Assembly: GCF_023898315.1 (NCBI RefSeq)
Contig: NC_064614.1
Span: forward strand, 1,049,978,432-1,050,042,431
Length of the DNA: 64,000 nucleotides
Origin: Schistocerca nitens
Taxonomy: Eukaryota > Arthropoda > Insecta > Orthoptera > Acrididae
Direction of reading: 5' to 3'
The notes beneath the pieces are model-generated. The model was not told the origin of the DNA. It did no database searches and saw only the letters and a program-made list of their open reading frames with translations. Shown here one piece after another: positions 41,232-52,715 of the stretch. The position numbers and the translations under genes were made by a program. Numbering within the stretch: position 1 is the stretch's first letter; every line of letters starts with the position of its first letter.

Positions 41232-41470
41232 TACACTGATAAGTTAGAACATTGTGACCACTGGTGTGCGAGAGAATGAATGGACAAGTGAGGCCCCAAG
41301 GAAATTACATAATTGGAGGATAGATTTATGGGGAATCCTTCTAACGTCGACGTACAAATGGGGAAATCTGCTGACAAAAAGAGACGTTGACAAAGAGAAG
41401 ATTACGAAGCGTCATTGTCTGCGAAAAAACATTTCGTAAATGGTGAAGCTGGTTGGCTGTTGGCATCGAG
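41232..41470 (+). pseudogene. Tc1-like transposon 5' remnant
   Basis: It starts CACTGATAAGTTAGAACATT, a terminal repeat similar to the 62549-62974 element. It then has GCTGACAAAAAGAGACGTTG and GTAAATGGTGAAGCTGGTTG, matching the helix-turn-helix region of the relics at 3475 and 7580. The rest of the element is missing. Confidence 0.5.
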
Positions 41471-42131
41471 GAGGAAAAAAAAAAGAAGGCGGTTGTCATT
41501 ACGTCATAGACTTGAAGCCGTCGTCCACCATCTTAAGTAGCCCAAAACATTTGGTTTACCGTATTCATACCTCCACGACTCACTGTGGTGATACTTCCCC
41601 GTGACGTCACTCTGACGTGCCCGTGTCCATCTTCGCCAGTGTGGGGTGCTTTGACTGTGTTGAGACATAGTTGTTTCATCAAAACTGCTAGCTTGCGTTG
41701 TTTACGGATGTACTAATCGAATGATCGTAATCTAAAGTTTAAAGAAATCACGTTTCATTCGTAAGTGGAGCCGTTTCTGTAGTATATAAGAACAATATGT
41801 TTGCACTGCTTACTTTTATTGTATTAGTTTCATTTCTGTCGTTTGACTTTAGATTTGCGTTACTTTGTCCAGTGTCCGTACTTATTTTCTGTGTTTTTCA
41901 TTGCCTTCCAAATAGCAGATGCTCAGATGTCCGAGCCACACTGTATAACGGTCTCGTCCCCACACAACAGACGGCTACGTCACCGCACTGATCGTTGGGG
42001 CAGTATCTGATGCTCTAAATTCATCACGCCGATAATTATTCATTGTTCACATTTCCTTCCTCTTCAGAAAGCAATCTGGCTAGAACAGCCGGAGACAGAG
42101 GTCATGTGTCTGTGAATTTGTGTATATGATA
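41471..42131. other. Unassigned spacer
   Basis: Nothing recognised. Confidence 0.4.
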
Positions 42132-43227
42132 GTGCACTGAAAAGTCAAAGCAACTGGACACCGCGAGCACGAGCAACTGCCGCAACAGGACGTGGCATGG
42201 ACTTGACTAAAGTCCGAAGTAACGCTGAAAGGAACTGACACCATGAATCCCGTAGAGCCGTCCATAAATCCATAAGAGTAAGAAGTGGTGGAGATCTCTT
42301 CTAAATAGCATGTTGCAAGGCATCCCAGATATGCTCAGTCTGGTGGCAAGCGGAAGTGTTTAAACTCATAAGAGTGTTCCTGGAAACACTTTATAGAAAT
42401 GATGATAGATGTGTGGGGTGTCGCATTGTACTGATGGAATTGCCCAAGTCCGTCGGAAAGCACAATGGACATGTATGGATGTAGGTGATCAGACAGGATG
42501 CTTACGTACGTGTCACCCGTCAGAGCCGTATCTAGACGTATCAGGGGTCCCATATCACTCCAACTCCACACGCCCCACACCATTACAGACCTTCCACCAG
42601 CTTGAACAGTTCCCTGATGAAATGCAGGGTCCATGGATTCATGAGGTTGTCACCATACCTGTACACGTCCATCCGCTCGATACAATTTGGAACGAGACTC
42701 GTCCGACCAAGCAACATGTTTCCAGACATCAACAGCTCCGAAAGCCCATATCGATTATGTTTCGTTGAATGGTTCGCACGCTGACACTTTTTGATGGCTC
42801 AGCACTGAAATCTGCAGCTTTGAGGAAGGGTTGCACTTCTGTCACGTTGAAAGATTCTATTCAGTCGTGGTTGGCCCGTTCTTGCAGAATCTTTCTCCGA
42901 CCGCAGCGACGTCAGATATTTGACGTTTTAACGGATTCCTGATATTCACGGCACACTTGTGAAGAGGTCGTACGGGAAATTACCCACTTCAACGCTGCCT
43001 CGGAGATGCTGTGCCACATCTCTCGTGCGCCGACTATAATATCACGTTCAAACTGACTTAAATCTTGATAAACTGCCATTGTAGCAGCAGTAACCGATCT
43101 AAAAACTGCGCAGACACTTCTTGTATTATATACGAGTTGCCGAGCGCAGCGCCGTATTCTACCTGTTTACATATCTCTGTATTTGAATACGCGTACCTAT
43201 ACCAGTTTCTTTGGTGGTTCAGTGTAC
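42132..43227 (-). mobile_element. Tc1-like transposon remnant with flanking TA
   Basis: The ends GTGCACTGAAAAGTCAAAGC and, reversed on the right, GTACACTGAACCACCAAAGA are imperfect inverted repeats. TA flanks at 42130-42131 and 43228-43229. On the minus strand the transposase starts MAVYQDLSQFERDIIVGA near 43080. It has VMVWGVWSWSDMGPLIRLD, then GLGQFHQYNATPHTS, where the second catalytic Asp is replaced by Tyr. A degenerate EHIWDALQ-like segment near 42320 holds the third Glu. Many stops separate these pieces. It is a fourth Tc1 lineage in the window. Confidence 0.75.
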
Positions 43228-43277
43228 TACTTACTGAAGTAGGCTTTTTTCACAGCATAGTATGACATTTGTTGTAA

Positions 43278-43530
43278 ATAATGCACGGCACTTCATCTGG
43301 GACAATGATGTACATAATTACGATACCCGAAGAAAAAATGACTTTCATTGTGCCACGTTAAGATTGTGTGTAGCAAAACCTGGAGTTCACAGTGCTGCAA
43401 CCAGAAGCTTTGATCACTTACCCATTGACATAAAATGACTGACAGACAGCAACGTAAAATTTGAAACTAAACTGAATACGTTTCTCTTTCATAATTCCTC
43501 CTATTCCACAGAAGATTATCTGTTACTGTA
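43278..43530 (+). pseudogene. LINE reverse transcriptase C-terminal tail
   Basis: The plus strand reads NDVHNYDTRRKNDFHCATLR, then KPGVHSAATRSFDHLPIDIK and FETKLNTFLFHNSSYSTEDY. This is the tail seen at the end of several jockey/CR1-like LINE proteins (YNTRxK ... GVxYxGxKxFNxLP ... FK..LKxFL...FY). A stop follows IDIK. Nothing upstream is left because a Tc1-like element abuts. Confidence 0.6.
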
Positions 43531-44926
43531 ATGTGCAAATTGTGATGGGTAGTAATTACTAACACATGTTTGTATTTAATTAAAAAACGAAAAAACGGAT
43601 AAATGATAACCATGGAGGCAAATTTATAAAAAAAATTGATTTCACATAATTCGTCGTGCAAATGATACATGGAACATGAAACTAGCAAGTAACTAAATGA
43701 CTATTAGTATATCACAAAGGATGGTATAGGCTTGTATGCATTGAAAATCTCAAAATGACAGTCAAAAATAAAATTAAGCTGATGATCGAAGTGGACGTAC
43801 ACTCGAACTGTGCTATGTTTGGTTATCCCTGGAAAACTGGCAAAGGTACTGGCGAGAAACATTCCGGGAAAAGAAGCAAATAGACTACTGTTGGAAAGGT
43901 AGGCCTACATGTTATACCACTGAGACCGTTCCTTTAATCAAATTTATAGCATTTCACAAAGCTGGAAGCTATAAAAAATTAAATCTTTCTTTTACCCTGT
44001 AAATTGCTATCATTGACCATACACTAAATTGCGCATCATTGGCAAGATTTCAAAGTGAGAAGATGTGTGACCTACAGCGAGCACTGATAATCTAATAAAA
44101 GAAAAAATTGTATTCTGCATGGAGGTATACCTATAGGCAGTTTTGTTACTTCAACATTTCAATAATCGATTACTTCTTTGGCATGCACAAGATTCGATAG
44201 CATGCCTTGCTTCTTTCCTTAACAGGAATTCAGTGTTAATATATCCACCTTCCCAGCCGTTTATTGATTCTTCAAGGTTACAATAAATGATATGCGACTA
44301 ACAACGATTGACCCATAAAAAAGTGTTACACAAAAGTCTAATCAAATTTAGTTAGAAAAAATAAAATAAAATAAAAGAAATCACTAAATCATCGCCGCCA
44401 CTTAATGCCTTAATCTTAATCAATGGTGTCACAAAGCTAGACCTCTTCAGGCGCTGGCTTCTGATTATGACGACTCTTTTTCATAAGTTAATCCCAGTGG
44501 TCACTCGTTGAACATTTAGTTTAAGTCGTAGCTAAACCTGTTCGCCTGTCGTCACGATGTTTCCAAGAAAAATTATCAGTTCCTATGTAGCAAATGATCT
44601 CAACACAAAACTGGTATGTGCTGTAGTTCAGATAATTCTGAACAAAATTAGTAGGCTGGTATCGTTCACTTTGACACTGTTAGACCCAACAGTAAACTCT
44701 GCAGGGAACCTCACATTCCAGACAGTCTCTCACCACATCTCCAGTACTAAATGACACCTCTATCTTCACAAGTGTGTCGAACATTAATCAGTTGCAAACC
44801 TGGACCAACAGACTCTTTCTGACAATACTCCAATGAAGCTCTAAAATATGGATCTGATGGAAGTAAATTGTTCTTGAGATATTTGAGTCTCAACTTTGTG
44901 TACGATAACGACAGAAGCTGAATAAA
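43531..44926. other. Unassigned AT-rich region
   Basis: No recognisable domain, boundary or structure. Confidence 0.4.
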
Positions 44927-45108
44927 TGAATGGAAATTTATGCCATGGCCGGGACTTGAAGCCAGACTTCCTGGCATACTAGTCAGGTTTGCTAGCCACC
45001 ACACCACCGCAGCACCGTAGGTAACACACCTGCATGAACAACCCCAGTCCAGGGTCTTCCCTAACACAAACTTCAATTCACGTCTTCAGCTTATTTTCCC
45101 CTTCTTAA
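44927..45108 (-). repeat. SINE-like repeat, left arm of an inverted pair
   Basis: The reverse complement aligns with 45257-45450, sharing AAGGGGAAAATAAGC-GAAGA, GTGAATTGA-GTTTGTGTTA and a box-B-like GGCTTCAAGTCCCGG. An open question is whether both arms are two copies of a tRNA-like SINE or parts of one element. Confidence 0.6.
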
Positions 45109-45256
45109 ATGGTAGGTAATGTTGAGACTCAAATTCTTCAATTTAATTATATCACATCTATAGATCACCTATGCCTGAGGTACAGGCAGGATTCCCCCAT
45201 TATGTCCAATGCTGGGGTGCTATTCCAACACCAAAGAGTCTCGGCAATAGCGATGA

Positions 45257-45450
45257 TTTAAGAAGGGGAAAATAAGCAGAAGATGTGAATTGAGGTTTGT
45301 GTTAGGGAGGGTAGTGGACTGCTATAGTCCGTGCAGCTGTGGTACTCATGCTGCTGCAGTGGTGTTAGGGGTAACAAATTTGTCTTGTAAGGAAAGAGCC
45401 CCAGGTTCAAATCTGGTTTGTAGCGCAAATTTGAATTCATTTCTTCAGCT
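45257..45450 (+). repeat. SINE-like repeat, right arm of an inverted pair
   Basis: See the partner. The box-B-like element here is GGTTCAAATCTGG at about 45406-45418. The 148 bases between the arms are not repeated. Confidence 0.6.
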
Positions 45451-45996
45451 TCTATTATTATCATTACAATATGCTTCACTTAAAGCCATTTGTAATCACC
45501 CATTTTTCTTAGAGAAACACATTTCTATTTCTACCAACAGAACACCAGTTTTCTTCTTCTATAAGCTTAATGATATCAGTAATTCAAAGCTTGCAACCAA
45601 CGCTAAGCAACTTCCATAACAGTCGACAATATGGCTAGTTAAGTCACTATTTCAAACTCCCAAAATCGGTGATCAAACCAAACTATGATGATCAAAAATC
45701 ATAATTCCCTCCAAAAATGAACATCCAGTATTTCTCCCTGTCCAACGTGCATCGAAGGAGTCTATACTAGAACTGTAACTTTATTCTTGGTGCCAGTGGC
45801 TCCTATCCATACTGTTGTTAAAACCAGACTACTAAGTAAGCTACATTAATCATTTGGAACCATTTAGGCAGTAAATGTACAGCGTTAACCACACTTTTAA
45901 CAGTTTGTGTTCCATAGACCTATGACGTCGTAGCTGTACAACTGTCAAATTACTGTCATAAAATAATTACCACCATAATCCAGCCAATATAGCAGT
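45451..45996. other. Unassigned spacer
   Basis: Nothing recognised. Confidence 0.4.
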
Positions 45997-46005
45997 TAAA
46001 ATACA

Positions 46006-46206
46006 AAATGGTTCAAATGGCTCTAAGCACTTTGGACTTAACATCTGAGGTGATCAGTCCCCTAAGCCTTAGAACTACTAAAGCCTAACCAACCTAAAGA
46101 CATCACACACATCCATCCACGAGGCAGGATTCAACCCTGCGACAGTAGCAGCAGCGCGGTTCCGGACTGAAGCGCCTAGAGCCTCTCAGCTACAGCGGTC
46201 GGCAGA
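46006..46206 (-). mobile_element. tRNA-derived SINE (type A) with 9-bp target duplication
   Basis: Minus strand head GCCGACCGCTGTAGCTGAGA, full body, and end AGAGCCATTTGAACCATTTT. TAAAATACA occurs at 45997-46005 and 46207-46215. Confidence 0.87.
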
Positions 46207-46419
46207 TAAAATACAGTTGCCAGCAACTTGATATGTATGTCAGTCCATCTAGACCGTGCTCACTGTTCTAATATTACTTAAAAATGTATAATGAAAATAA
46301 TGTCACCCACATTGTACCGCAGGTCACTCGATAATGTCAATTTAGACGAAACAGATCTGTAGATCTAAGAATAACAAATAAAAATTAAGAACACACAGTA
46401 ACTATATTTTATCTATAGT

Positions 46420-47054
46420 TCAGTGTTGATCACAACACTTATGTCTCAATAACATATTTGACCGGTTTCGGTTATATTTGTATAACCATCTTCAGACCTT
46501 TTAATGAATTTTAGAAAATACTATAGACCAATCTTAAAATAAAATGAAAAGTGTCTAATGACGACAAAATTTTAACTAGATAAAATAAAACTTCTTATAC
46601 CCATGGCTTCCTTGGAGGATGGTAGGCGGAGCTCTCTTCAGCTGCTACGAAGTCAACTGATGGTTATGAGTACTGAGCATGAGCTTAAATATGCAGAGAC
46701 TCCGCCTACTACCTCTCACACTACTTCACAACTGCTAATCAGCGTTCATAATATGACGCTATCGTCGAAGTATAAAAGTACGAAATACACTAATAACATA
46801 AAATTGATTCATTTAAAATGTCTTCGTAGCAGCTGAAGAGAGCTCCGCCTACCATCCTCCAAGGAAGCCATGGGTATAAGAAGTTTTATTTTATCTTGTT
46901 AAAATTTTGTCGTCAATAGACACTTTTCATTTTATTTTAAGATTGGTCTCTAGTATTTTCTAAAATTAATTCACAGGTCTGAAGATGGTTATATAAATAT
47001 TACCGAAACCGGTCACGTATGTTATTGAGACATAAGTGCTGTGATCAAGACTGA
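46420..47054. repeat. Large fold-back repeat, 233-bp arms
   Basis: Arms at 46420-46652 and 46822-47054 are reverse complements with roughly twenty mismatches or fewer by eye. Recognisable shared words are CACTTATGTCTCAATAACAT, AATGAAAAGTGTCTA and CCATGGCTTCCTTGGAGGAT. The 169-base loop is unique. Near each outer end lies a GAAACCGGTC hammerhead-like motif. No coding capacity is conserved. It is a non-autonomous fold-back element, immediately followed by Tc1-like copy C. Confidence 0.9.
46458..46500 (-). ncRNA. Hammerhead-like motif in fold-back arm
   Basis: The minus strand has the core CTGAAGA, a perfect seven-pair helix II GGTTATA/TATAACC, GAAA, CC/GG and the triplet GUC. Helix I is only one or two pairs. 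The right arm on the plus strand (46976-47016) keeps the same order with an imperfect helix II. The pattern is the same as at 26078-26119 although the helix II sequence is different. Confidence 0.45.
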
Positions 47055-47069
47055 TCTTGAGTTAAAATA

Positions 47070-48491
47070 CACTCCTGGAAATGGAAAAAAGAACACATTG
47101 ACACCGGTGTGTCAGACCCACCATACTTGCTCCGGACACTGCGAGAGGGCTGTACAAGCAATGATCACACGCACGGCACAGCGGACACACCAGGAACCGC
47201 GGTGTTGGCCGTCGAATGGCGCTAGCTGCGCAGCATTTGTGCACCGCCGCCGTCAGTGTCAGCCAGTTTGCCGTGGCATACGGAGCTCCATCGCAGTCTT
47301 TAACACTGGTAGCATGCCGCGACAGCGTGGACGTGAACCGTATGTGCAGTTGACGGACTTTGAGCGAGGGCGTATAGTGGGCATGCGGGAGGCCGGGTGG
47401 ACGTACCGCCGAATTGCTCAACACGTGGGGCGTGAGGTCTCCACAGTACATCGATGTTGTCGCCAGTGGTCGGCGGAAGGTGCACGTGCCCGTCGACCGG
47501 GGACCGGACCGCAGCGACGCACGGATGCACGCCAAGACCGTAGGATCCTACGCAGTGCCGTAGGGGACCGCACCGCCACTTCCCAGCAAATTAGGGACAC
47601 TGTTGCTCCTGGGGTATCGGCGAGGACCATTCGCAACCGTCTCCATGAAGCTGGGCTACGGTCCCGCACACCGTTAGGCCGTCTTTCGCTCACGCCCCAA
47701 CATCGTGCAGCCCGCCTCCAGTGGTGTAGCGACAGGCGTGAATGGAGGGACGAATGGAGACGTGTCGTCTTCAGCGATGAGAGTCGCTTCTGCCTTGGTG
47801 CCAATGATGGTCGTATGCGTGTTTGGCGCCGTGCAGGTGAGCGCCACAATCAGGACTGCATACGACCGAGGCACACAGGGCCAACACCCGGCATCATGGT
47901 GTGGGGAGCGATCTCCTACACTGGCCGTACACCACTGGTGATCGTCGAGGGGACACTGAATAGTGCACGGTACATCCAAACCGTCATCGAACTCATCGTT
48001 CTACCATTCCTAGACCGGCAAGGGAACTTGCTGTTCCAACAGGACAATGCACGTCCGCATGTATCCCGTGCCACCCAACGTGCTCTAGAAGGTGTAAGTC
48101 AACTACCCTGGCCAGCAACATCTCCGGATCTGTCCCCCATTGAGCATGTTTGGGACTGGATGAAGCGTCGTCTCACGCGGTCTGCACGTCCAGCACGAAC
48201 GCTGGACCAACTGAGGCGCCAGGTGGAAATGGCATGGCAAGCCGTTCCACAGGACTACATCCAGCATCTCTACGATCGTCTCCATGGGAGAATAGCAGCC
48301 TGCATTGCTGCGAAAGGTGGATATACACTGTACTAGTGCCGACATTGTGCATGCTCTGTTGCCTGTGTCTATGTGCCTGTGGTTCTGTCAGTGTGATCAT
48401 GTGATGTATCTGACTCCAGGAATGTGTCAATAAAGTTTCCCCTTCCTGGGACAATGAATTCACGGTGTTCTTATTTCAATTTCCAGGAGTG
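47070..48491 (+). mobile_element. Tc1-like transposon, 1422 bp, copy C (open reading frame)
   Basis: TA flanks both ends (47068-47069 and 48492-48493). The terminal repeats and AATAAA are as in copy B. It landed 15 bases from the end of the fold-back repeat. Confidence 0.95.
47314..48336 (+). CDS. Tc1-like transposase, 340 aa, DD32E spacing (copy C)
   Basis: The frame starts MPRQRGREPYVQLTDFERGR and has no internal stop. Six residues differ from copy B: P125S, R139S, E181D, P227L, R269T and V298D. D155, D244 and E277 are all present, with 32 residues between the last two. Domains are as in copy B: paired helix-turn-helix region, basic linker and catalytic domain. It could still be weakened by P227L or R269T, since residue 269 lies directly before the conserved SPDLSPIEH segment. 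The frame is also open to an in-frame ATG upstream, as in B. Confidence 0.88.
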   Translation: MPRQRGREPYVQLTDFERGRIVGMREAGWTYRRIAQHVGREVSTVHRCCRQWSAEGARARRPGTGPQRRTDARQDRRILRSAVGDRTATSQQIRDTVAPGVSARTIRNRLHEAGLRSRTPLGRLSLTPQHRAARLQWCSDRREWRDEWRRVVFSDESRFCLGANDGRMRVWRRAGERHNQDCIRPRHTGPTPGIMVWGAISYTGRTPLVIVEGTLNSARYIQTVIELIVLPFLDRQGNLLFQQDNARPHVSRATQRALEGVSQLPWPATSPDLSPIEHVWDWMKRRLTRSARPARTLDQLRRQVEMAWQAVPQDYIQHLYDRLHGRIAACIAAKGGYTLY

Positions 48492-48493
48492 TA

Positions 48494-48675
48494 TAATTAC
48501 TGATCACTGTTTCCAAAAATGTTTGCCAAAATTGTACACAATAACTAGTCTGGAAACTCCTTACAAACCCTTTTAACAATTAATGTCTTTTCGCTCGTAG
48601 CTGTCACACTGTACGATAGTGGCCAGCTCACTGACTACCCATCAGCATCTTTCCCGCACGACAGCACGGCGTGTA
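48494..48675. other. Unassigned spacer
   Basis: Nothing recognised. Confidence 0.4.
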
Positions 48676-48910
48676 CCGAGCGAGGTGGCGCAGTTGTTAG
48701 CACACTGGACTTGCATTAGGGAGGACGACTGTGGAAAATCACGTCTCGGCCATCCGGCCAGGTTTCCCGTAATTTCCCTAAATCGCTTCAGGCAATTTCC
48801 GGGATGGTTCCTTTAAAAGCGCACGGCCAACTTTCTCCCCCGTCCATCTCTAATCCGATGGGACCGATGACCCACGCTGTTTGGTCCCGTCCCCCAAATC
48901 AACAACCAAC
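48676..48910 (+). mobile_element. tRNA-derived SINE (type C)
   Basis: A clear A box lies in GAGGTGGCGCAGTTGTTAGC, and the head continues CACACTGGACTTGCATTAGG. The box B region is damaged (GGAAAATCACG). The body has TTTCCCTAAATCGCTTCAGG and ends in CCCAAATCAACAACCAAC. The target duplication was not found. It is a different tRNA family from the type A SINEs. Confidence 0.78.
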
Positions 48911-49155
48911 GAAACAGGTTGGTCTCGCCCACCGTCACGACGTAATCTCTCACAACTTATTGTTTCTACATCTTACATACAGCAAACATATTGAAACCTC
49001 GTTGGTAGGCACTCAGAGAGCGCACAGGATAAAGTTACGATTGTGGATGGGGCTGTAAACAGTTACTGTGAGTTGCACAATGAAACACACAACTTTATTT
49101 TTCTAAGAACCACTTATTTACACATTGCTTTAAAATATCACAATTATACAATACC
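48911..49155. other. Unassigned spacer
   Basis: No recognisable element. Confidence 0.4.
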
Positions 49156-49798
49156 GCTGAAGGCCTAGATAACGAAAACTTGAGATGCTTTCTGAGCTGA
49201 AGGCCCAAAACCACACCCAAAACAAGAACGGCTGAAGGCCTGGCTTAGAAATCAAAAGCAATTAAAAATTGAAGGTAAATTAAAAAAAAACATACAATTG
49301 AAAACAATTAGTGACTGCAGTCCTACACTAAACGTCTGAAGGGCAACTATAATTAAAACACATTAATAAACAATTTTTCTAACCAAAAAATTTCTTTTTA
49401 AACTTACAACAGAACGAAAGAAAGCCTAATTAAAGAAATATCAACTTATTGCACGGCTAAAGGCCACAAACAAATCTGAAACAATGGCTGAAGGCCTGAA
49501 CAACAAGTCAGACAGTTTAGAATAAACCCCTTCTTTCTTGTAAAAAATTTTCCTTTAAAGAATACACATGGCTGAAGGCCTTATTAAAAGGGGTTTACCA
49601 AAATCCTCAGCTGAAGGCTACACATGACACATCGAACAACTAACGGCTTAGTGCCTGGATTACGAACAATTTCAGATAGAACAAATTTTAAGAAAAATTT
49701 TTTTCAAGTAAAATAATCTTCAAAATTTTAATTTAACACAGCTGAAGGCCTTTATGTAAAATTTAAAAGGAACTGAATTAATACACGGCCGAAGGCCT
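49156..49798. repeat. Interspersed GGCTGAAGGCC words in AT-rich sequence
   Basis: GCTGAAGGCC or close variants occur at 49156, 49195, 49231, 49455, 49486, 49570, 49610, 49741 and 49788, with further degraded forms near 49334 and 49645. The spacing is irregular (about 30-220 bases), so this is not a simple tandem repeat. The word is partly palindromic (GGC-TGAA-GCC). The function and family are unknown to me. Confidence 0.6.
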
Positions 49799-50899
49799 CG
49801 CACAATACTTCAAACTAATATGAAAATCACAATCTAAAACAAATAGACAAGTGGTGCTCAGAAGCGTTCCAAGGGTCGGCTTGAGAAGGTAGCTCAAACG
49901 TAAGGTGAGGTGAGACAGGCATCCAAGAGTTGAAGTTAGATAATCGAATGGCAACCCAATCTAGAGACAGCCCAAGGACCGACCAACAATTTTACCAATT
50001 CCCTTCCGTCCAACCAATGGCACAACGATGGAAAATATTGGCCGAAGACGAGAATACGAACAGCACTATGTCTTCAGAAATTTGCGTCTAAAAACAGCCA
50101 CGGGAACAATAACCACTCTAAACAAAATACGAACCAAACAACTTAAAAGGTTGTCTAACTACACGCCGTGCCGGACAGCATCAACACGACAAGGAAAGGC
50201 ACACTGCCAGAAAACTACGCTAACGACCAGGGCAGGTAACTGGGGTGTTAACAGCCACAGGGCAGAAAATACCACTAATGCACTTCACTGGTAAGTAACA
50301 GTCAATTTAATAATTAATCACAATATAGGAAGACGGCTGCAAGATTCTTCCGACTCCAACACATTATATATTGCTGCTAGCCCGAACAACCCAGGGAGCA
50401 ACGACCCGCAAATGAAGGAAGAGATGTCATTATAGATGAGGTTTCATAACAGGTTAACGGATCAGTCAACTTCAGCGTCCATTTTCGGTGGGCAACGAAC
50501 TTTGTCGCTCTCACAGCTAGCGCCTCACGATCCGACAGCGCATGCACGCCGCCAGCGGTCCCGGCCTGGTCTGGCGCAGCAGAGACTTCCCCGCTGCTCT
50601 GTCCCAACCGACTGACCACCACACACACATCACCACCACCACCACGCGGAAATACTAGTGGTCACACCAAAGATAGTACGACACTACTAGTATCGATAAG
50701 CGCTGCTGCTGCCACTCAAGGAGACAAGCCAGCAACTTCGTTACGCCAGTAAGTAAGGAAGAAACAAGACGCCACTCGATGTGACAAATTGCCAAAGAAC
50801 GATCGGCATGAATGCACACGGATCACATATAACACCTTCACACTGAGAATTACAACTCAACATAGTAATAAAACATAATAAATGCTGTTCCGTCACACT
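49799..50899. other. Unassigned region with a CAC-rich stretch at 50617-50646
   Basis: It may be part of the same element as the preceding GGCTGAAGGCC region. A short (CAC/CCA)n microsatellite is present. GC content rises at 50480-50600, but no gene is seen. Confidence 0.35.
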
Positions 50900-51650
50900 A
50901 CAATGAGTTGAAACGAAACTGAATCCATTATGCACTTTATCTCTTTCGTTATACCTGTGCAAGATACATGTTGTGGTTTCTCAATTTTTCCAATAAGATT
51001 TCGTGAGAAATACGTTGTCTTCCTTCCAAGAATTCCTGATAAAGCATCGAAGCATTTCTGTTACACCATCATAAGGGCTATAGCGACCTTTTACTATTCT
51101 AGCAGCGTATCTCAGAATTGGTTTGAAGTCTGTTGTCATGCTTACTTGTTTCAGACCCCAAACAATGTAACAGTATTTTAGAACCAAATCGAGGTCAGCG
51201 ACATTGATTTTGGTGAAAGCAGAGTGACCTGTGGTCTGTTTCAATCAGACAGGACTATACTCTCAGTAAGTGATTCTCGACCATTATGGGATAGGATTGG
51301 AACGAATTTCGTGATAAATTCAATGCAAAGCGTTACTGGATATCGTCAGGTTCTGGTGCTTTAAGTACTTTTTAATTTCGGCGATGCTAACATTAATATG
51401 CTCGTGTGTGAATGTGTGCAGCGATCAAACATTGGTACAACAAGTTCGTATTGCATGAATACAGTTTCAGAAACAGAATTTAAAATTTCAGATGTCTTCA
51501 GTTTCGACACCAGATCGATCTACGAGAGGCTGAATGGGATACATTGACGTACGTATGACCAAAAAGCCTTGGATTTTCCCGGAATCTTTCACCAGGATCT
51601 GACTCTAAAAATAACGGCGAGCTTCGTGTATGGTCCTTCTTACAAAAACA
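50900..51650 (-). pseudogene. LINE reverse transcriptase relic
   Basis: The minus strand includes KINVADLDLVLKYCYIVWGL and TDFKPILRYAARIVKGRYS, similar to the thumb segment (Y-x-x-x-x-WG ... Q-x-R-A-x-R) of jockey-like LINEs. Upstream on that strand, about 51540-51600, ENPRLFGHTYVN resembles the N-P-x-x-x-W linker before the reverse transcriptase. The LTR retrotransposon has inserted close by at 51662. The copy is heavily decayed. Confidence 0.45.
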
Positions 51651-51661
51651 CGAGTTGATAT

Positions 51662-52397
51662 TGAAAGGTGGCTACACTGAGCTACAGCGCCAGAGATCGC
51701 TAGAGAGCATTGTTCCGCCGCCTCCACTGGCAGTGATTATTGAGATGTCATAGTGCGCAGTGCTTGTCGAGGACTCGTAGTAGTCAGTTCGTGTTCAGAT
51801 GTGCTAGTAGGGAGTGCCTGCTGAGATGTGATGCTAAGTTCTTGTTGAGATGTGGTAATAGCGAGTCGGTGTGGAGATATATTGTAATGATTAGAGTGAT
51901 TTTGGTCAATATATGAAGGTAACGAAACTTGATTTATTTTTCATTATTTCCATGTTTTAAATAATGCGTCATTACAGGTTCAGTCAACAAAGCATCTGGC
52001 TTGTGTTCTTGTATTAGAGTGTAATTCTGGTTTTCTTGAGTAATTATGGTATTTCTATTTTCTTTAATTAATTCAGTATAAATGTTATTTAAAAATTCTT
52101 GTGTTATTGAAGAAGAACCGTGCCAGATGCGTACGTTGAGTCATACTTCCACACACAGAACAGTTACACTTGTGCTTTGGTCTCGTAGGTTTTATAGTTG
52201 CTGGGGACTTAATTAATTAATTGTGTTAATGAAAATTTCCATTTCATTCCTTGTTATTGTTCTATGCAGTCAGATAGCGTAATAATACTAGTCAGGGCCA
52301 ACCGTTACGAGACTTCGTAATCGGACAGACAGCTACTAAAGCAAAAAAAATTAAAATTATTTGCATTTCATATACATTTTAATTAAGCCCCCATGCA
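51662..52397 (+). repeat. 5' LTR
   Basis: 736 bp, TG...CA termini. It would supply promoter and polyadenylation signals; none was pinpointed with certainty. Confidence 0.93.
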
Positions 52398-52399
52398 CG

Positions 52400-52417
52400 T
52401 GGCGACCGCTGCCTCGG
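52400..52417 (+). promoter_or_regulatory. Primer binding site
   Basis: TGGCGACCGCTGCC begins two bases after the 5' LTR, the usual place and TGG start for tRNA priming of minus-strand DNA. The pattern suggests an Arg-type tRNA, which I cannot confirm without a tRNA set. Confidence 0.65.
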
Positions 52418-52715
52418 ATCGTCCCTTGGAATTCTTCTGATTGTAGAAATAGTAGACAGTAGGATTGTTGTAGTAATTTGTAGTTAGTAATTGTAGTCTA
52501 TATTGCATGTGTAGATTTGGTAATTGGCATTCTTCTAATGGTATTTTGCAAAATTTCATTTCTGTTGTCTTGTCTACGGGTTTGACAATTAGTGCAATTA
52601 TTTCTATTGTTCGTTAATCGTGTTGAGGGAAACATTTCGTGTGAATGGTATTGTTGGAAATAAGGAGGCATTGTGTGTAATTTTCGTGCAGTGACGAGTT
52701 TTGTATATTTTGTAA

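Noticed and set aside
46603..46836. 77-codon frame across the loop of the fold-back repeat
   Set aside because: It begins in one arm and ends in the other; such a frame is expected from the palindrome and has no protein similarity.
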